In this document: positions 9,217-20,333 of the stretch, piece after piece
Layout of the letters: the number at the start of each line of letters is the position of its first letter
Numbering within the stretch: position 1 is the first letter of the stretch
Source of the DNA: Actinernus sp. WN-2022
Taxonomy: Eukaryota > Cnidaria > Anthozoa > Actiniaria > Actinernidae
Direction: 5' to 3'
Length of the DNA: 64,000 bases
Assembly: GCA_030867875.1 (NCBI GenBank)
Contig: JAOWCC010001589.1
Coordinates: 72,997,537-73,061,536, forward strand
The notes under the pieces: generated by a model
Told to the model about the DNA's origin: nothing
The model's database searches: none
Seen by the model: the letters and a program-made list of their open reading frames with translations, nothing else
Made by a program: the position numbers and the translations under genes

Positions 9217-11373
9217 TCGTATTTTGTTGAAGACGATTTTATAAATGATTTAAAAAGCGTCGATTGGGACACCGTCGAGAATTTTGAAAATCCGAACGAC
9301 GCCTGGAAAGCATGGAAAACTGAATTCTGTGAAATTTTAGATCAACATGCACCTTTCAGACATAAAAGAGTAAGATCATTCTCCGTCCCTTGGCTGACGC
9401 CACAAATTAAACAAACCATGACAAATAGAGATTATCACAAAAAACACGCAATACAATTTAAAAGTCAATATCACTGGGAGCTATACCAATCCGCAAGGAA
9501 TAAGGCGAATATTGAAATGCGGAAAGCAAAGTCCGATTATTATCGAAATAAAATAGAAACGTGCAAACACACTGATCCCAAAAAGACATGGAAAGTGATC
9601 AACTCCCTTTTGGGTAGAAATTGTAAATCCAGTCACGTGAATGAGCTTTGCATTAATGAGAATATAGTCTCAGATGCTGGAGACATCTCTGAGGCTTTTA
9701 ATGAGTTTTTTGTTAACATCGGACCCAAATTAGCTGCCGAATTAACGAGAACGCCACTAAGTAATATTAACAGCTATCTTAATAGCAGTGAAAGGAATTT
9801 GGCCGGTTTTAATTTCTCTGATATCCCAGTAGAAAATGTGGAACTAACGTTAAAGAACCTGAAGACGTCAAAGAGTACTGGACTCGATAAAATCCCAGCA
9901 AAAATACTCAAACTTGCTGCATACATAATTGCTCCTTCTTTGACAACAATTTTTAACCTTTCCCTTTCCACCGGGATTTTCATTGATGATTGGAAACATG
10001 CGCGCGTAAGTCCAATTTACAAAGCGGATGACCGCCGAGAAACTGGTAATTATAGACCCATCTCAAACCTACCGATAATAAGTAAAGTGCTCGAGAAATA
10101 AATATTTCGACAATTATATGGGTATCTTATGGAAAACTCTATACTTTCAAAATTTCAATCCGGCTTCCGTCCGCTACATTCAACGGTATCAGCATTAATA
10201 CAGATGTGCGACAAGTGGCTTGAAAGTATGGATAAGGGAATGTTGACAGGTGTGGTATTTTTAGACATACGAAAAGCCTTTGATTCGATAAACCATTCAA
10301 TCTTGCTTCAGAAAATGACACACTACGGCGTTTCGGGTTATGAGCTGAAATGGTTCGTTTCCTATCTTAAATGCAGGCAACAACAGTGCTTTGTTAATGG
10401 GTCTCTGTCATCTCCAAAAGAAATACGTTGCGGCGTTCCCCAAGGCTCAATCCTAGGACCGCTCCTATTTCTGTTATATATAAATGACCTGCCAAAGTGC
10501 CTTACCTCTACCACTCCCTGTCTATATGCAGACGACACCCAAATCTTTACATCTTCGTTTAATGAAGCTGATCTTGCCTCTAACTTAAATTCAGATATTG
10601 ATAATATATGTAATTGGCTTGCTGTTAACAAACTACAGTTTCATCCTTCAAAGACGAAGCTGATGATTATTGGCTCTGCATTTAATCTTAATAACAAAAT
10701 CGAGGAAATATCAAACAATGTATTTATAGACAATGCTGAAGTCGCTCGGGTGGGCTCACACAAATGTCTTGGAGTAGAAATTGATGAGAGACTAACCTTT
10801 CAAAATCACATTGATAGCATTTGTAAGAAGGCGAGTGCAGGGATTGGTGCCTTGAGGCGAATTAAGCCCTTCGTACCAATCACTTCACTTGAATGCATAT
10901 ACAAAGCCCTAGTACAACCATATTTTGATTACTGCTCCCCTTTGTGGGATACCTGCGGCAAAGGCCTTAAAGATAGAATACAGAAATTGCAATCTCGTGC
11001 GGCAAGAGTAATTACTGGTGCAGGCTATGAAACTCGCTCAGGAGATATACTTGATTGCTTAGACTGGAAAACTCTCCAAGAAAGACAAATTCGAATTAAA
11101 TCGACATTAATGTATAAAACCCTGAATAATCAATCTGCACCATATTTAAGAGAATCATTTATAAGACTTTCTGAAAGTAAAATTCAATATAATCTAAGAA
11201 ACCTTGACACGGACCTAGCACTTCCAAAGCCAAAAACCAACTATCTAAAGCGCAGCTTCAAATACAGCGGTGCTATGCTTTGGAACAGCCTACCGGCTAA
11301 GGCTAAGAAGGCAAATACATTAGCTCAGTTTAAACGTAATATTGCCTCCATGCCTGACACTGAGTTATGCTGA
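9217..11373 (+). pseudogene. LINE ORF2 reverse transcriptase, one in-frame stop
   Basis: A single frame runs from 9217 to the TGA at 11373, interrupted only by TAA at 10099-10101. Before the stop: pre-RT linker, then STGLDKIPAKILK and NYRPISNLPIISKVLEK. After it: IFRQLYGYL, FQSGFRPLHSTVSALI, motif A FLDIRKAFDSINHSILL, motif B CGVPQGSILGPLLFLLYIND, and catalytic Y-A-D-D at 10525-10536. Thumb and C-terminal blocks follow (KCLGVEIDERLTF, YFDYCSPLWD, LWNSLPAKAKKA). In a live copy this enzyme primes cDNA synthesis on nicked chromosomal DNA. Only the one stop and the lost 5' end disable it, so the insertion is moderately young. Confidence 0.9.
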
Positions 11374-11576
11374 TTATTTTCATTTTTATTCGTCAGTAAA
11401 TGTAAGCTTAACATGAGCCATCGTTAATTCATACCATTCACGAATCTTGTATATATATACACCAATCTTTGTACGCCCCACTTGGAAATCAGCTCGCGGG
11501 TCAACATTCAGTGTTGTAGTTGTAGTGGCTAGCGTATCAAAATAAAGTATATGTATGATGTATGTATGTATGTATC
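9217..11576 (+). mobile_element. 5'-truncated LINE (CR1/L2/Jockey-like) with simple-repeat 3' tail
   Basis: Reverse-transcriptase half of a non-LTR retrotransposon followed by about 180 bp of 3' UTR that ends in a (TATG)n tail at about 11549-11576. The endonuclease domain and ORF1 are missing. Similarity begins just after a stop codon at 9214, so 5' truncation during reverse transcription is the likely cause. Confidence 0.85.
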
Positions 11577-12544
11577 AGTGTCAAACGATGTGTCAAACTA
11601 AATTCAAGGCATTTTATAAAACCAAACTTATACAATCCTCTGAATACACAGGTGAAAGCTAGAAATAAAGTAAGGAAATAATGAAATATGTTCAAACATA
11701 TTGCATCGTTGTACAAAAAGTGATAAAATATTGAAACATAGGCACCCAATGGTGAACTCGTGGATGTAGTGACGAAGTTAGTGGATTGCTAAGAAAAGCC
11801 TTCATCTGAAAAGTATATATACAACACTGGTCCATTATGCTTGGAATGAACAGGAGCCATGTAATCTTTAACTTTGTTGTTAGTAGTGAAGTTCATATTG
11901 CCATTTAACTTTCATGCTATTTGGTGTAACAATGAGATGTACTGTTGATGATGTGACAACTTTCAGGATAGGTAATGAAAGTTACATGTACCTAGATATC
12001 ATCCAAATTTTGAATATTTATGATATGCTAATTACCTCAAGAGCATACTTACTGCGCACGGGCACCAAGTGACCCAACCCCTTTAAGGGTTCCTTTGGAA
12101 TTTTTCAACAAGCATCCCATCACTTTTATATGGGAGCCCCCACCCCTCCAGGGAGACTTTTCTACTCCGATCTCAAGCTAATATAGACATTGTCTGGGGA
12201 GGGATCTGTTGATGGATCTTTTTTTATGGCACAAGAAGGAATAACTGTTCCTTTCCCCAAATAGCCATGCTCCCACAAAATAAACTGTCTAGGCTGTCTT
12301 GCTGTAGCTGGCCATTGAAACGTCTAGATCCACCCTAATTTCACCTACAGCAAATGGCAATTTTGAGAACATGTCTGTCTAGACATAGGTTTCGTCCAAG
12401 GCGTATGAAGTGATGCATTCCCTTCATCTGTAACATTAAATTTTATTCTCAGGAGCAAGGCACAACGTTCCTGGAATTTTGGGTTCTGGGCCTGGATTCG
12501 TGATCATCGTGAAGATTGTAAAATCTAAGCTCCCACGGCCATTG
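11577..12544. other. Intergenic stretch, nothing recognised
   Basis: No reading frame, RNA or clear repeat. A terminal-repeat-like string (gcgcacgg... cccctttaaggg) occurs at 12053-12090 but no matching partner was found. Confidence 0.4.
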
Positions 12545-12935
12545 TTCAACAGTTTAACCCAGGGGTACTGGACCCATGTTTGGGTAAAGGGTTGAAACCC
12601 TGACCCTGTTTAGGACAGAAAAACTCCAAATACCTACCCTGTGTAGGACAACACCCTCTAGTTTAGGACCATGTTTAGTACAAATGACAAAATACAGACT
12701 CTTGTTTTACACAATTGTGTTTTATTGGCAATTGCAATGATTGGGTGACAATGATCTTGTGGAGTGTCTGTTGACTGATGACTTGTTAAAGACTGGTGAG
12801 ATGAGGATAATCGTGCAATCAATACCCTGGTTAGGACAGGTAGGACAGACTCTCATGAAATTATATACCCTGTTCAGGACAGAGGCCAAAAACCGTACCC
12901 TGTCCAGCGCACGTCCCTGTTTAGGCCATATAAGG
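12545..12935. repeat. Irregular repeat of the motif CCCTGTTTAGGACAG
   Basis: Variants of ccctgtttaggacag recur near 12606, 12637, 12660, 12826, 12868 and 12908, spaced irregularly. This looks like an old, internally repetitive non-autonomous element or satellite. No ends or target duplication could be fixed. Confidence 0.5.
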
Positions 12936-13750
12936 GAGTTGGAGTTTTACAAGAATTTCAACTCTGTCGTCATGCTAAATCGTTAAAGAAATCTTTATAA
13001 AAAGAAATGTGGAGTTTAGTGACACTGTAGATTATACTAAAATCCTTCTGAAAAATATAAATCGTGTACTTTAATACACTAGTTATTTCCTGTTTGGTGT
13101 TCTATTCTTTGCCTCACTAGCGAACAGCCTGGTACACTTATATAACGCGCGCTTCCTTGAGGAACTGTTTCTAGATTCTGAAATAATGTTCGTAATACAG
13201 AAACATGTTTTACACCTTTTTATTTTTGTCCTTAGTTGGGCTGTGATAAAAAATATTGAGTCGGGTGTTTTGTTGATTGCACAAACTTTTGACTTTCTTT
13301 TCAGCTGTTCTACCACACTTATACCGATTCGCCATACATTCTAAGTCAGCTGTCCTACAAGGGCAGCCATGTGTTTGGCCATATTTTCGGGTTTTTTTAT
13401 AGAAATAATACAAGTATAAAGTTGAACTGCAAAATATCCTATCGCCGTATCGGCTCTGTCTTCGTGTAGAACTTCAGTAAAAAATTGAATTGAAAGAAAA
13501 CAGATAAATACCGACCGTATTGTCTATTGACTTGTTGGCGTTTCATAGAAACTTAAAACTCACCATAAACATTAATCCTCTGCAATTCGTCTTCCGATGT
13601 CTTGAGAGGTCAAGATGGCCGTCCGAAGGCTAGCGAGGAACGCCAGGTCGAATTCTTGAATCAAAACAAAAACAAACGCCCCCAATGGATGCCGGTCGAC
13701 ATAGAGTCTTTAATGTCGATTAATGGCATAACATTTTTACTACTATACAA
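12936..13750. other. Intergenic stretch
   Basis: No supported gene. Short frames here are not backed by motifs. Confidence 0.4.
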
Positions 13751-14583
13751 TCGGCCGTTGATCATCGGCGGGTGTGTTTTGCAGAATGCAGAATGCAGAA
13801 TGCAGAACGGCGTCTGCGAAATATGGTCAGCGGTATCACGATGAAGTGTCATATTTCTCACACATGCGATCTCTCCGCGTTCTGCTTCTCTAGCTGTCAA
13901 AATGGCTGAGTCGGACACGAGCGAGAGGTAAGCAAAGTTTATTTGTCTCTCATTTTTTGTTTATCATTGATCCTCCATAATTGCAAATGAGCTCATTTGA
14001 TTACGCCACTTAGTCATACTATACCTTATGGAGTCTAAAATTAACACAATCGCCCTTTACCGGTTGATTCTGAAGTTAGATATTTCATTCATAGTTTATA
14101 TTGTGATAAATTGTAAGCGGCCGTATTCGTGTTTATTTAATACACGCTGTTTTCTGTTTCACGGCATGTTAGGAATTTTGCAAAAAGCCATTATGTCTAG
14201 CTCAGGCGTAGGTCAAAAGTAACTCAATCTAAACCAGTAAACACACTGTGGTTTTAAATTTTAAATTGTAACCGGGCTTGGTTCATAACGTATTGACTTT
14301 GTAGATGGCCGTATAAAGTTTGTCATTTTTAGATACATGTCATGTTTAATATACGCCATACCATAAAGAAAAACCTACCATTACAACCTCCACAAAGGAA
14401 GACAGTGATAAGCTTACCGACTGAATAATCCAGCTATAAATCTCACAATTCATTCATACTGTTTGTTCCATAGTAATATTTTCCGTAGAGTTCGGTTTTC
14501 CGCTGACCATACTTCGTAGACGCCGTTCTCCATTCTGCATTCTGCATTCTGCAAATCACACCCGCCGGTTGATCATTGGCCTA
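13751..14583. repeat. Inverted repeat with ~83-bp arms (833-bp span)
   Basis: Arms 13751-13833 and 14500-14583 are reverse complements at roughly 85 percent. Both contain the heptamer run gcagaatgcagaatgcagaa, then aacggcgtct and atggtcagcgg. The span may be a TIR element, but no target duplication was recognised. It encloses an exon-like start at 13902. Confidence 0.6.
13902..13927 (+). other. Candidate short first coding exon
   Basis: An ATG in good context (caaaATGG) opens MAESDTSE and is followed directly by a strong 5' splice donor, gaggtaagc, with GT at 13928-13929. A pyrimidine-rich leader precedes it. No downstream exon was recognised, so this may be chance. Confidence 0.2.
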
Positions 14584-15153
14584 AAATGTCGCAGTTAGTA
14601 ATGCAATGCCTATTGTTTGGCCATGTTTTGTTTTACTTTTTTCTTTGTTTTCCAAGCGAAGGGCACCCGCTTGCTTTTTGTAAGACAAGGCCAACAACCG
14701 ATGGAATTATGGAATCTTGTGTGGAAAAACTTTTCTCAATAAACGTAAACATGAATTTAATATGCGCTAGCCTTTCCCCACACCGTCGTTACGGGCGAGA
14801 GAGCACTTGTCGACGCACTTGTCATGTATTTATTGATCTGCTGTCAATCAAACAGAACATTTTACTTCCGGTTAAAAACTTCCTTTTGGTATTTCTCCGT
14901 CAATATATATTTTTTTTGAACGGAGCTTTTGGTATATGATAAACTACTGCTAAAACTACATTTCTGTGCGGAAAAAAAATCGCCATCTTTTTCGTTTTGA
15001 AGGTATCCGGTAACCTTAACTATTTGGGGAGTTTTACATACGTTTTACGCATGTAACCTATCTGAAATAGCTGAAAATGGCATTTCAGAGCTTCTATATT
15101 TCAAAATAAAAAAATTAAAACTATATGTTCGTTCCTGGGCCGTTCCCTGAGTT
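14584..15153. other. Intergenic stretch
   Basis: Nothing convincing. A 117-residue frame at 14586-14939 lacks recognisable motifs and is not called. Confidence 0.4.
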
Positions 15154-15303
15154 GGCAGAACGCCCAGTAAAATATAAACTGATCGACATCTTGAGATTGT
15201 AACGCCTAATTACCGCGAGAAAGGTCTCATTTCGTTGGCAGAAGGCCCAGTAAAATATAAAGTGATCGACATCATAGAATTACCGTGGGAAAGGTCTCAT
15301 TTC
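15154..15303 (+). repeat. Tandem duplication with 83-bp offset
   Basis: ggcagaacgcccagtaaaat starts at 15154 and its near copy ggcagaaggcccagtaaaat at 15237. Both continue through gatcgacatc, attaccg and aaaggtctcattt. The second unit is shorter by a small deletion. Confidence 0.85.
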
Positions 15304-16923
15304 ATTTTTACATGTGTGTACTTCGGATCGGAATGATCTCGGAAAGCAACCATAAAATTTCACGAAGAACACACACTCGATCAAATACTTGTAAATAAGA
15401 GTAAACGGATTATAATTCTACTTTAGAATTGAGGTACAATTTTAAACTATACACTTATATTTGTGATTTATTACACTCACCAGTATTTTATTCTGCCTTC
15501 GATACTCATCCCCTTCAAGAACCGTTCAACGCTAGACTTCGGCGTGAGACATGTTTGCGAGTCAAGTGGCCAAATATTCCCGGGAAACCAAACCTTTTGT
15601 GCAATACAGAACCTTGTAAACAAGTCCATCATTTCATAAAGTTGATTTTTCTGCCATCACAGTGTGTAGTCTCCGTGTAAAACACTTCTGCAGCTCTGAA
15701 TGCCACTCGCCCGACAGCTCACAGTGCCTCAAATCTTCCTCGCTCGTATTCCGAACAGCATACGATTTGATATTGATTGATTTTTTGCTAACGGCTAGCT
15801 AGCCATCATTCGTCCACCTCACGCAAAAACTCGTTCCTGCGCATGCGCGCATACACGAGTTAAAAATGATCGTACTACGTATTAAATATCGTCGATAGGC
15901 GCGCCAGGAATTCAATGCTAAACCAAATATTTAAACATATTATTTTTAGATACACAGCACACAAAATCAAGAGTGTGTTAAAAAACTGGTGGGGGCAGTA
16001 CAAGGTTGGGGCTATGAAGAAACTGGACTCCGAATTCTAAGAGGCAAGTATCCACTTTTTGCTGGGCAATACAATGCAATTGCTTATTAAGGTGGCCCGC
16101 GGCTATTTATTTTGGCAACGGGGGTCTTTTTAAATCGCGTTTTTGAATAGCTAAACATTATCCGATTTCTGTGATTTTTTGAAGTTTTAATAAAGAATCC
16201 TCGAATTTTATAAAAAGTACAATTAGAAAGTGATTAACAAGGAATTGCTGAAGATATCAGCGAATTTCCAAAACGTTGTTTTTTAGGAAAGAGCGTATAT
16301 TTCAAAACCCAAAAGATAGATTTTTTCCATTTTACTTTCAACGAGTGCGCAACCTCCAAGGTCTGTGACAGGCACGTTTCAGGTTAATCGGCACCATACA
16401 AGTTTCTCAGCAAACGACTGATCAATTTTAACCATAAACTATTATGCTCAGGCATCTGGTTCAACTGCCGGAGAAATATTACAGTAATAATTGAATCGTA
16501 CATACCATATGGAAGTTAAATACCACTTGAAACTTCTGTGCCAAAGGCAAGAAGATCGGAAAATTGCAACTAACGTTATGCGGCGAACGAAGTAAGATAG
16601 GTTATTGCTGAATATTTGCGAAAATCGAGAAATTTGTATTCTTTCGGCGTCCAAAAAAATCACTCGTTTGTTTTTCTTAAGTTCCTAATATGACTTACAG
16701 TAGCATATTTTAAAGTACCTTACCGAGTTTAAGCGCGCTTTGATCATACGCTTTTGAGAAATAAAGGCTGTAAACTTCAGCTTGTGCGAGACTTCTAAAA
16801 TCTAAATGCTTGGAAAACCCTCATGTTCGCTAATTTATTCAATGGGTTTGTTTTGAATTTCCGCACGGGTTCTGCCACTTGGAAATCGCGAGGCAAGGAA
16901 TAATTAAAATTATTGTTGAAATT
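15304..16923. other. Intergenic stretch
   Basis: No gene, RNA or repeat boundary could be supported. A string ggtggcccgcggc at 16091 resembles transposon ends but has no partner. Confidence 0.4.
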
Positions 16924-18500
16924 AAAATGATTGAATGAAAAGTGGGCTAGAAAATATCTCGCCCCACCCCCCTGGATTTAAAGTTTCAACAAAATGTTGT
17001 CAAAATTCGAGCTGTACTACAAAAACTACTTCAGATAACATCAATAATATAATTTTATTGTGTTTCTATACTCGTGATAAGGATAAAAATACTACAGAAA
17101 CAAATCTAGGAATTTGTTACCTTGAAAGCTTGTTTTTCAAAATAATTTTGCGTACTATTCTCAGACAGCAATATTATCTTTATCATATAAGAAACCAGTG
17201 TGCCACGAATGTTCTTAATTTCAACTGACCGTGAGATCTAGATGGATATAAACATTTCTTTGAAGTATGATATGATAAAAAGAAACATTTATGCTTGTTA
17301 CTAAGCCAGTATTAATAATAAGTTTGCGTGCAGAAGCTAAATACTTCTTAAGGCTAAATTATATTGTGATTCCCAGACGGTAACATGATCTATATCCAAA
17401 CAATAAATGTTTTGCGAATTTACTTACTTTCACATGGCCAGAAGGAGATACATCTTTTCGAGATATGCAGTCTAGAATGCCTCAAAGCTGGTCGATAGCT
17501 ATACTGATTAACGATACTCTGCTTGTTTCAAGTTGATCGTGAGAGAAAATGATACATGCAAGTGTTAGAAAACGCTTTCGTGTCTCTGGCCTCGCTTGTT
17601 CAAGTCACTTTGAATGGCATTCTAGACAATGTCAAAATTCGAGCTGTACTGCAAAAACTACTTCATATAACATCAATAATAATATTTTATTGTGTTTCTT
17701 TATCCTTGTTATTATTGATTTCATTATATCTATTATATTACACAAGGGATACTACTCTTTGAAGGGTTTCAAAGTAAACTGCATGTTACGCTTTGTTGGA
17801 AGTAATAATTATGATAAGGATAAAAACACTACAGAAACAAATCCAGGACTTTGTTACCTCGAAAGCTTGTTTTTCACAATAATTTTGCGTGCGATTCTCA
17901 GACAGCAATATTATCTATATCATCCCAGAAACCAGTGCGTCACAAATGTTCTTAATTTCAACTGACCGTGAGATGGATAGATATTTTCGATATGCCTGAA
18001 GACTGGTCCATATCGATTTAATGACACTCTGCTTTTCTCGCATTCATGTTAATATAAAAGTGGACAAACGTTAAAAAAGCTAACCGATGGGAGACACCAG
18101 GGCTGCTTTTAATATTTTTCATAAATTTCTTTGAAGTATGATATGATAAAAAGAAATATATATGCTTGTTACTAAGCCAGTATTAATAATACGTTTGTGT
18201 GCAGAAGCTAAAAATTATATTGTGATTCCCAGACGGTAACATGATCTATATCCAAGCAACCAATGTTTTGCGAATTTACTTACTTTCACCTGGCCAGAAG
18301 GAGATACATCTTTTCGAGATATGCAGTCTAGAATGCCTCAAAGCTGATCGATAATTATACAGATTAAAGATGCTCTGCTTGTTTCAAGTTGATCGTGAGA
18401 GAAAATGATACATGCAAGTGTTAGAAAACGCTTTCGTGTCTCTGGTCTCGCTTGTTCAAGTCACTTGAATGACATTCCAGACACATCATTGGATAACCAT
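16924..18500 (+). repeat. Diverged left-edge copies of the 2.7-kb satellite family
   Basis: Two to three diverged units share landmarks with the core array. Examples are ctagaaaatatctcgcccca at about 16949, gaagggtttcaaagtaaact at 17761, and the block gaaaatgatacatgcaagtg at about 17546 and 18402. They are more divergent from each other than the core monomers are, as expected at the edge of a homogenising array. Confidence 0.75.
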
Positions 18501-19154
18501 GGCAAGGGAATGTCATTAATAAATTAAGGGTATACATAGGGACAGTTTAGGCCTTTCTATTTCACTTCAAGAATTAAGCTTCTCAAGAATAACGAAGAAA
18601 AGGACAAGCTAAAGGTGAATTGACTCAAAATAATTATTGCATCAAATACTTCAGAAGTAAATACATGTATATCGCTATATAGGATTCGAAGAACTGGTTG
18701 CTTATCCTAAGACAAGTGTTCTAGACGGCAACTTGTGTTATTATTTTCCACGACGTCGTATATTCTGGTTGCTTTACCTCTATATCACTAAAATGTTCGC
18801 TAGGATTCTCGTTGATCAATTTAAAAACTGTATTGAAATTTATAAGTATTTTGCCAGCATGTGGAAAGGACGAGGTCATTTAGTTAACATTTTTCGACGA
18901 GTTTTAATACTAGAATCACTAAAGTGAACTGATTATCGAATTAGAACACATCTTTAGCTTTGAAAGCGATTTCAAAGGGAACCTGTGGTTGGGTGCTTCA
19001 AAACGACATTGCTTGAGAATACCAAATTTATGGGACGATATCTTAAGAAGACGACTACGTTCCTTGAATATGTATAAGCCCAAAATGTACCCTTCCTACT
19101 TTTGTCGTGTTTTATCGACAATTAAAATGCAGAACTTTGTTTGGAAGGCAATGT
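18501..19154. other. Single-copy-looking spacer within the satellite field
   Basis: No landmark of the surrounding repeats is seen here and no gene is supported. Confidence 0.4.
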
Positions 19155-19475
19155 AGAGGCTCTACCGCACTAAATACACCTTATACCGTGAAAACTAAGG
19201 AAATGAAATATGGGAATACAGTACATGTCCCACTGTACTAACCACACCTTAGAACGACCGTGAGATCATGGTCTAAAAATGAAATATGGGAAAATATTGC
19301 ATGCTTTTCCGAACTAAATACACCTTATTCCGTGAGCTTATGATTGAAAGAAATGAAATATTGGAATACATTACAAGTTCTCCCACACTAAATACACCTT
19401 AGGACAATGAGATTATCGTCTAAAGAAATGAAACATAGAAAATCATTACATGATATCCCGCACTAAATGCTCTCA
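19155..19475 (+). repeat. ~75-bp tandem repeat
   Basis: The motif actaaatacacctta or a variant begins at 19169, 19237, 19313, 19387 and 19462, giving spacings of 68, 76, 74 and 75 bp. Each unit also has gaaatgaaatatgg and a partial gtgagatcatggtct block. About 4.2 diverged units. Confidence 0.75.
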
Positions 19476-20030
19476 AGTGGATATCAAAGAAATTGAGTGC
19501 GTAGCCATTTGTTTACTATCAGTTCGATATGATCTCAAGTGGATATCCCATATGATACTGAACATTTTAGATAATTTCATGAAAATAGGGCTAGAAAATA
19601 TGTCGCTACACCCCCCTGGATTTCACTTTTCAACTAAATGATGTCCAAATTCGTGCTCTACATCAAAAACTACTTTAGATAATAACAATTGTATTTCTTT
19701 ATCCGCTGTTATTATTCATTTTATTATATCTATTATAATACACAAGTGGGTACCGCTAACGATAATCAAACACGCAAAATACAGTGGCCACTTGAATGTT
19801 TAAGACAAGTTAAATCTTCAAGTGGATATTTTTATTATATCTATTATAATACACAATTGAGTACCACTAACGATAATCAAATGATACTGAAAATTTAAGA
19901 TGATTTAATGAAAATGAGGCTAGAAAATATGTCCCCCACTCCACTAGATTTAACTTTTCAACAAATTGATATCAAAATTCGAGTTCTACTGCAAAAACTA
20001 CTTCAGATAACATCAATTGTGTTTCTTTAA
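19476..20030 (+). repeat. Diverged subunits leading into the core array
   Basis: Several short copies of the subunit tattatatctattataatac followed by acaagtgggtaccgctaacg are present (for example at about 19720 and 19835). They share this motif with both satellite systems in the window. Confidence 0.6.
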
Positions 20031-20211
20031 TATATAATTTTCGATGAAATACCAGAATATATCTCTTTCTAAAAAGTGATATCTTCACGTGTGAAGATAT
20101 AGATATCTTCACAGGTGAAGATCAGTCACTTTTGAAAATAGGCCTTGCTTTCAAAGATTTCTAGCCCTTTTAGTTGGGGATTGAAACTGGTATTTCATCG
20201 ATAATTATATA
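20031..20211. mobile_element. Palindromic MITE-like segment P1 (repeated in every monomer)
   Basis: The ends cgatgaaataccag and ctggtatttcatcg are perfect inverted repeats, flanked by mirror-image AT blocks (tatataatttt / aattatata). An inner hairpin contains repeated gatatcttcac/gtgaagatatc. The same segment recurs from about 22732, 25456 and 28181. Confidence 0.7.
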
Positions 20212-20214
20212 TTA

Positions 20215-20333
20215 ACATTACATGACCGCCTGTAGATACGAATTTTATCTTCTCGTGTAGATGAAATATCAGTCTTACTCATTCGCTGCGCTAACTCGGA
20301 GATAAAATCCGTATCTCCGCGCGGCCATGTAAT
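20215..20333. mobile_element. Palindromic MITE-like segment P2 (repeated in every monomer)
   Basis: ATTACATGACCGC and AGATACGAATTTTATC at the left pair with GATAAAATCCGTATCT and GCGGCCATGTAAT at the right. It lies directly next to P1 and recurs near 22916, 25640 and 28365, so both insertions predate the tandem amplification. Confidence 0.7.

Noticed and set aside
12053..12090. Right end of a TTAA element like that at 7137 (gcgcac... cccctttaaggg)
   Set aside because: No matching left end was found upstream and the similarity is limited to short words.
14586..14939. 117-residue frame starting MSQLVMQCLL
   Set aside because: Signal-like start but no cysteine pattern, domain or splice context that I recognise; likely chance in AT-rich DNA.
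16085..16105. Transposon end ggtggcccgcggc resembling the ends at 53727
   Set aside because: Only seven bases agree and no inverted partner is present.
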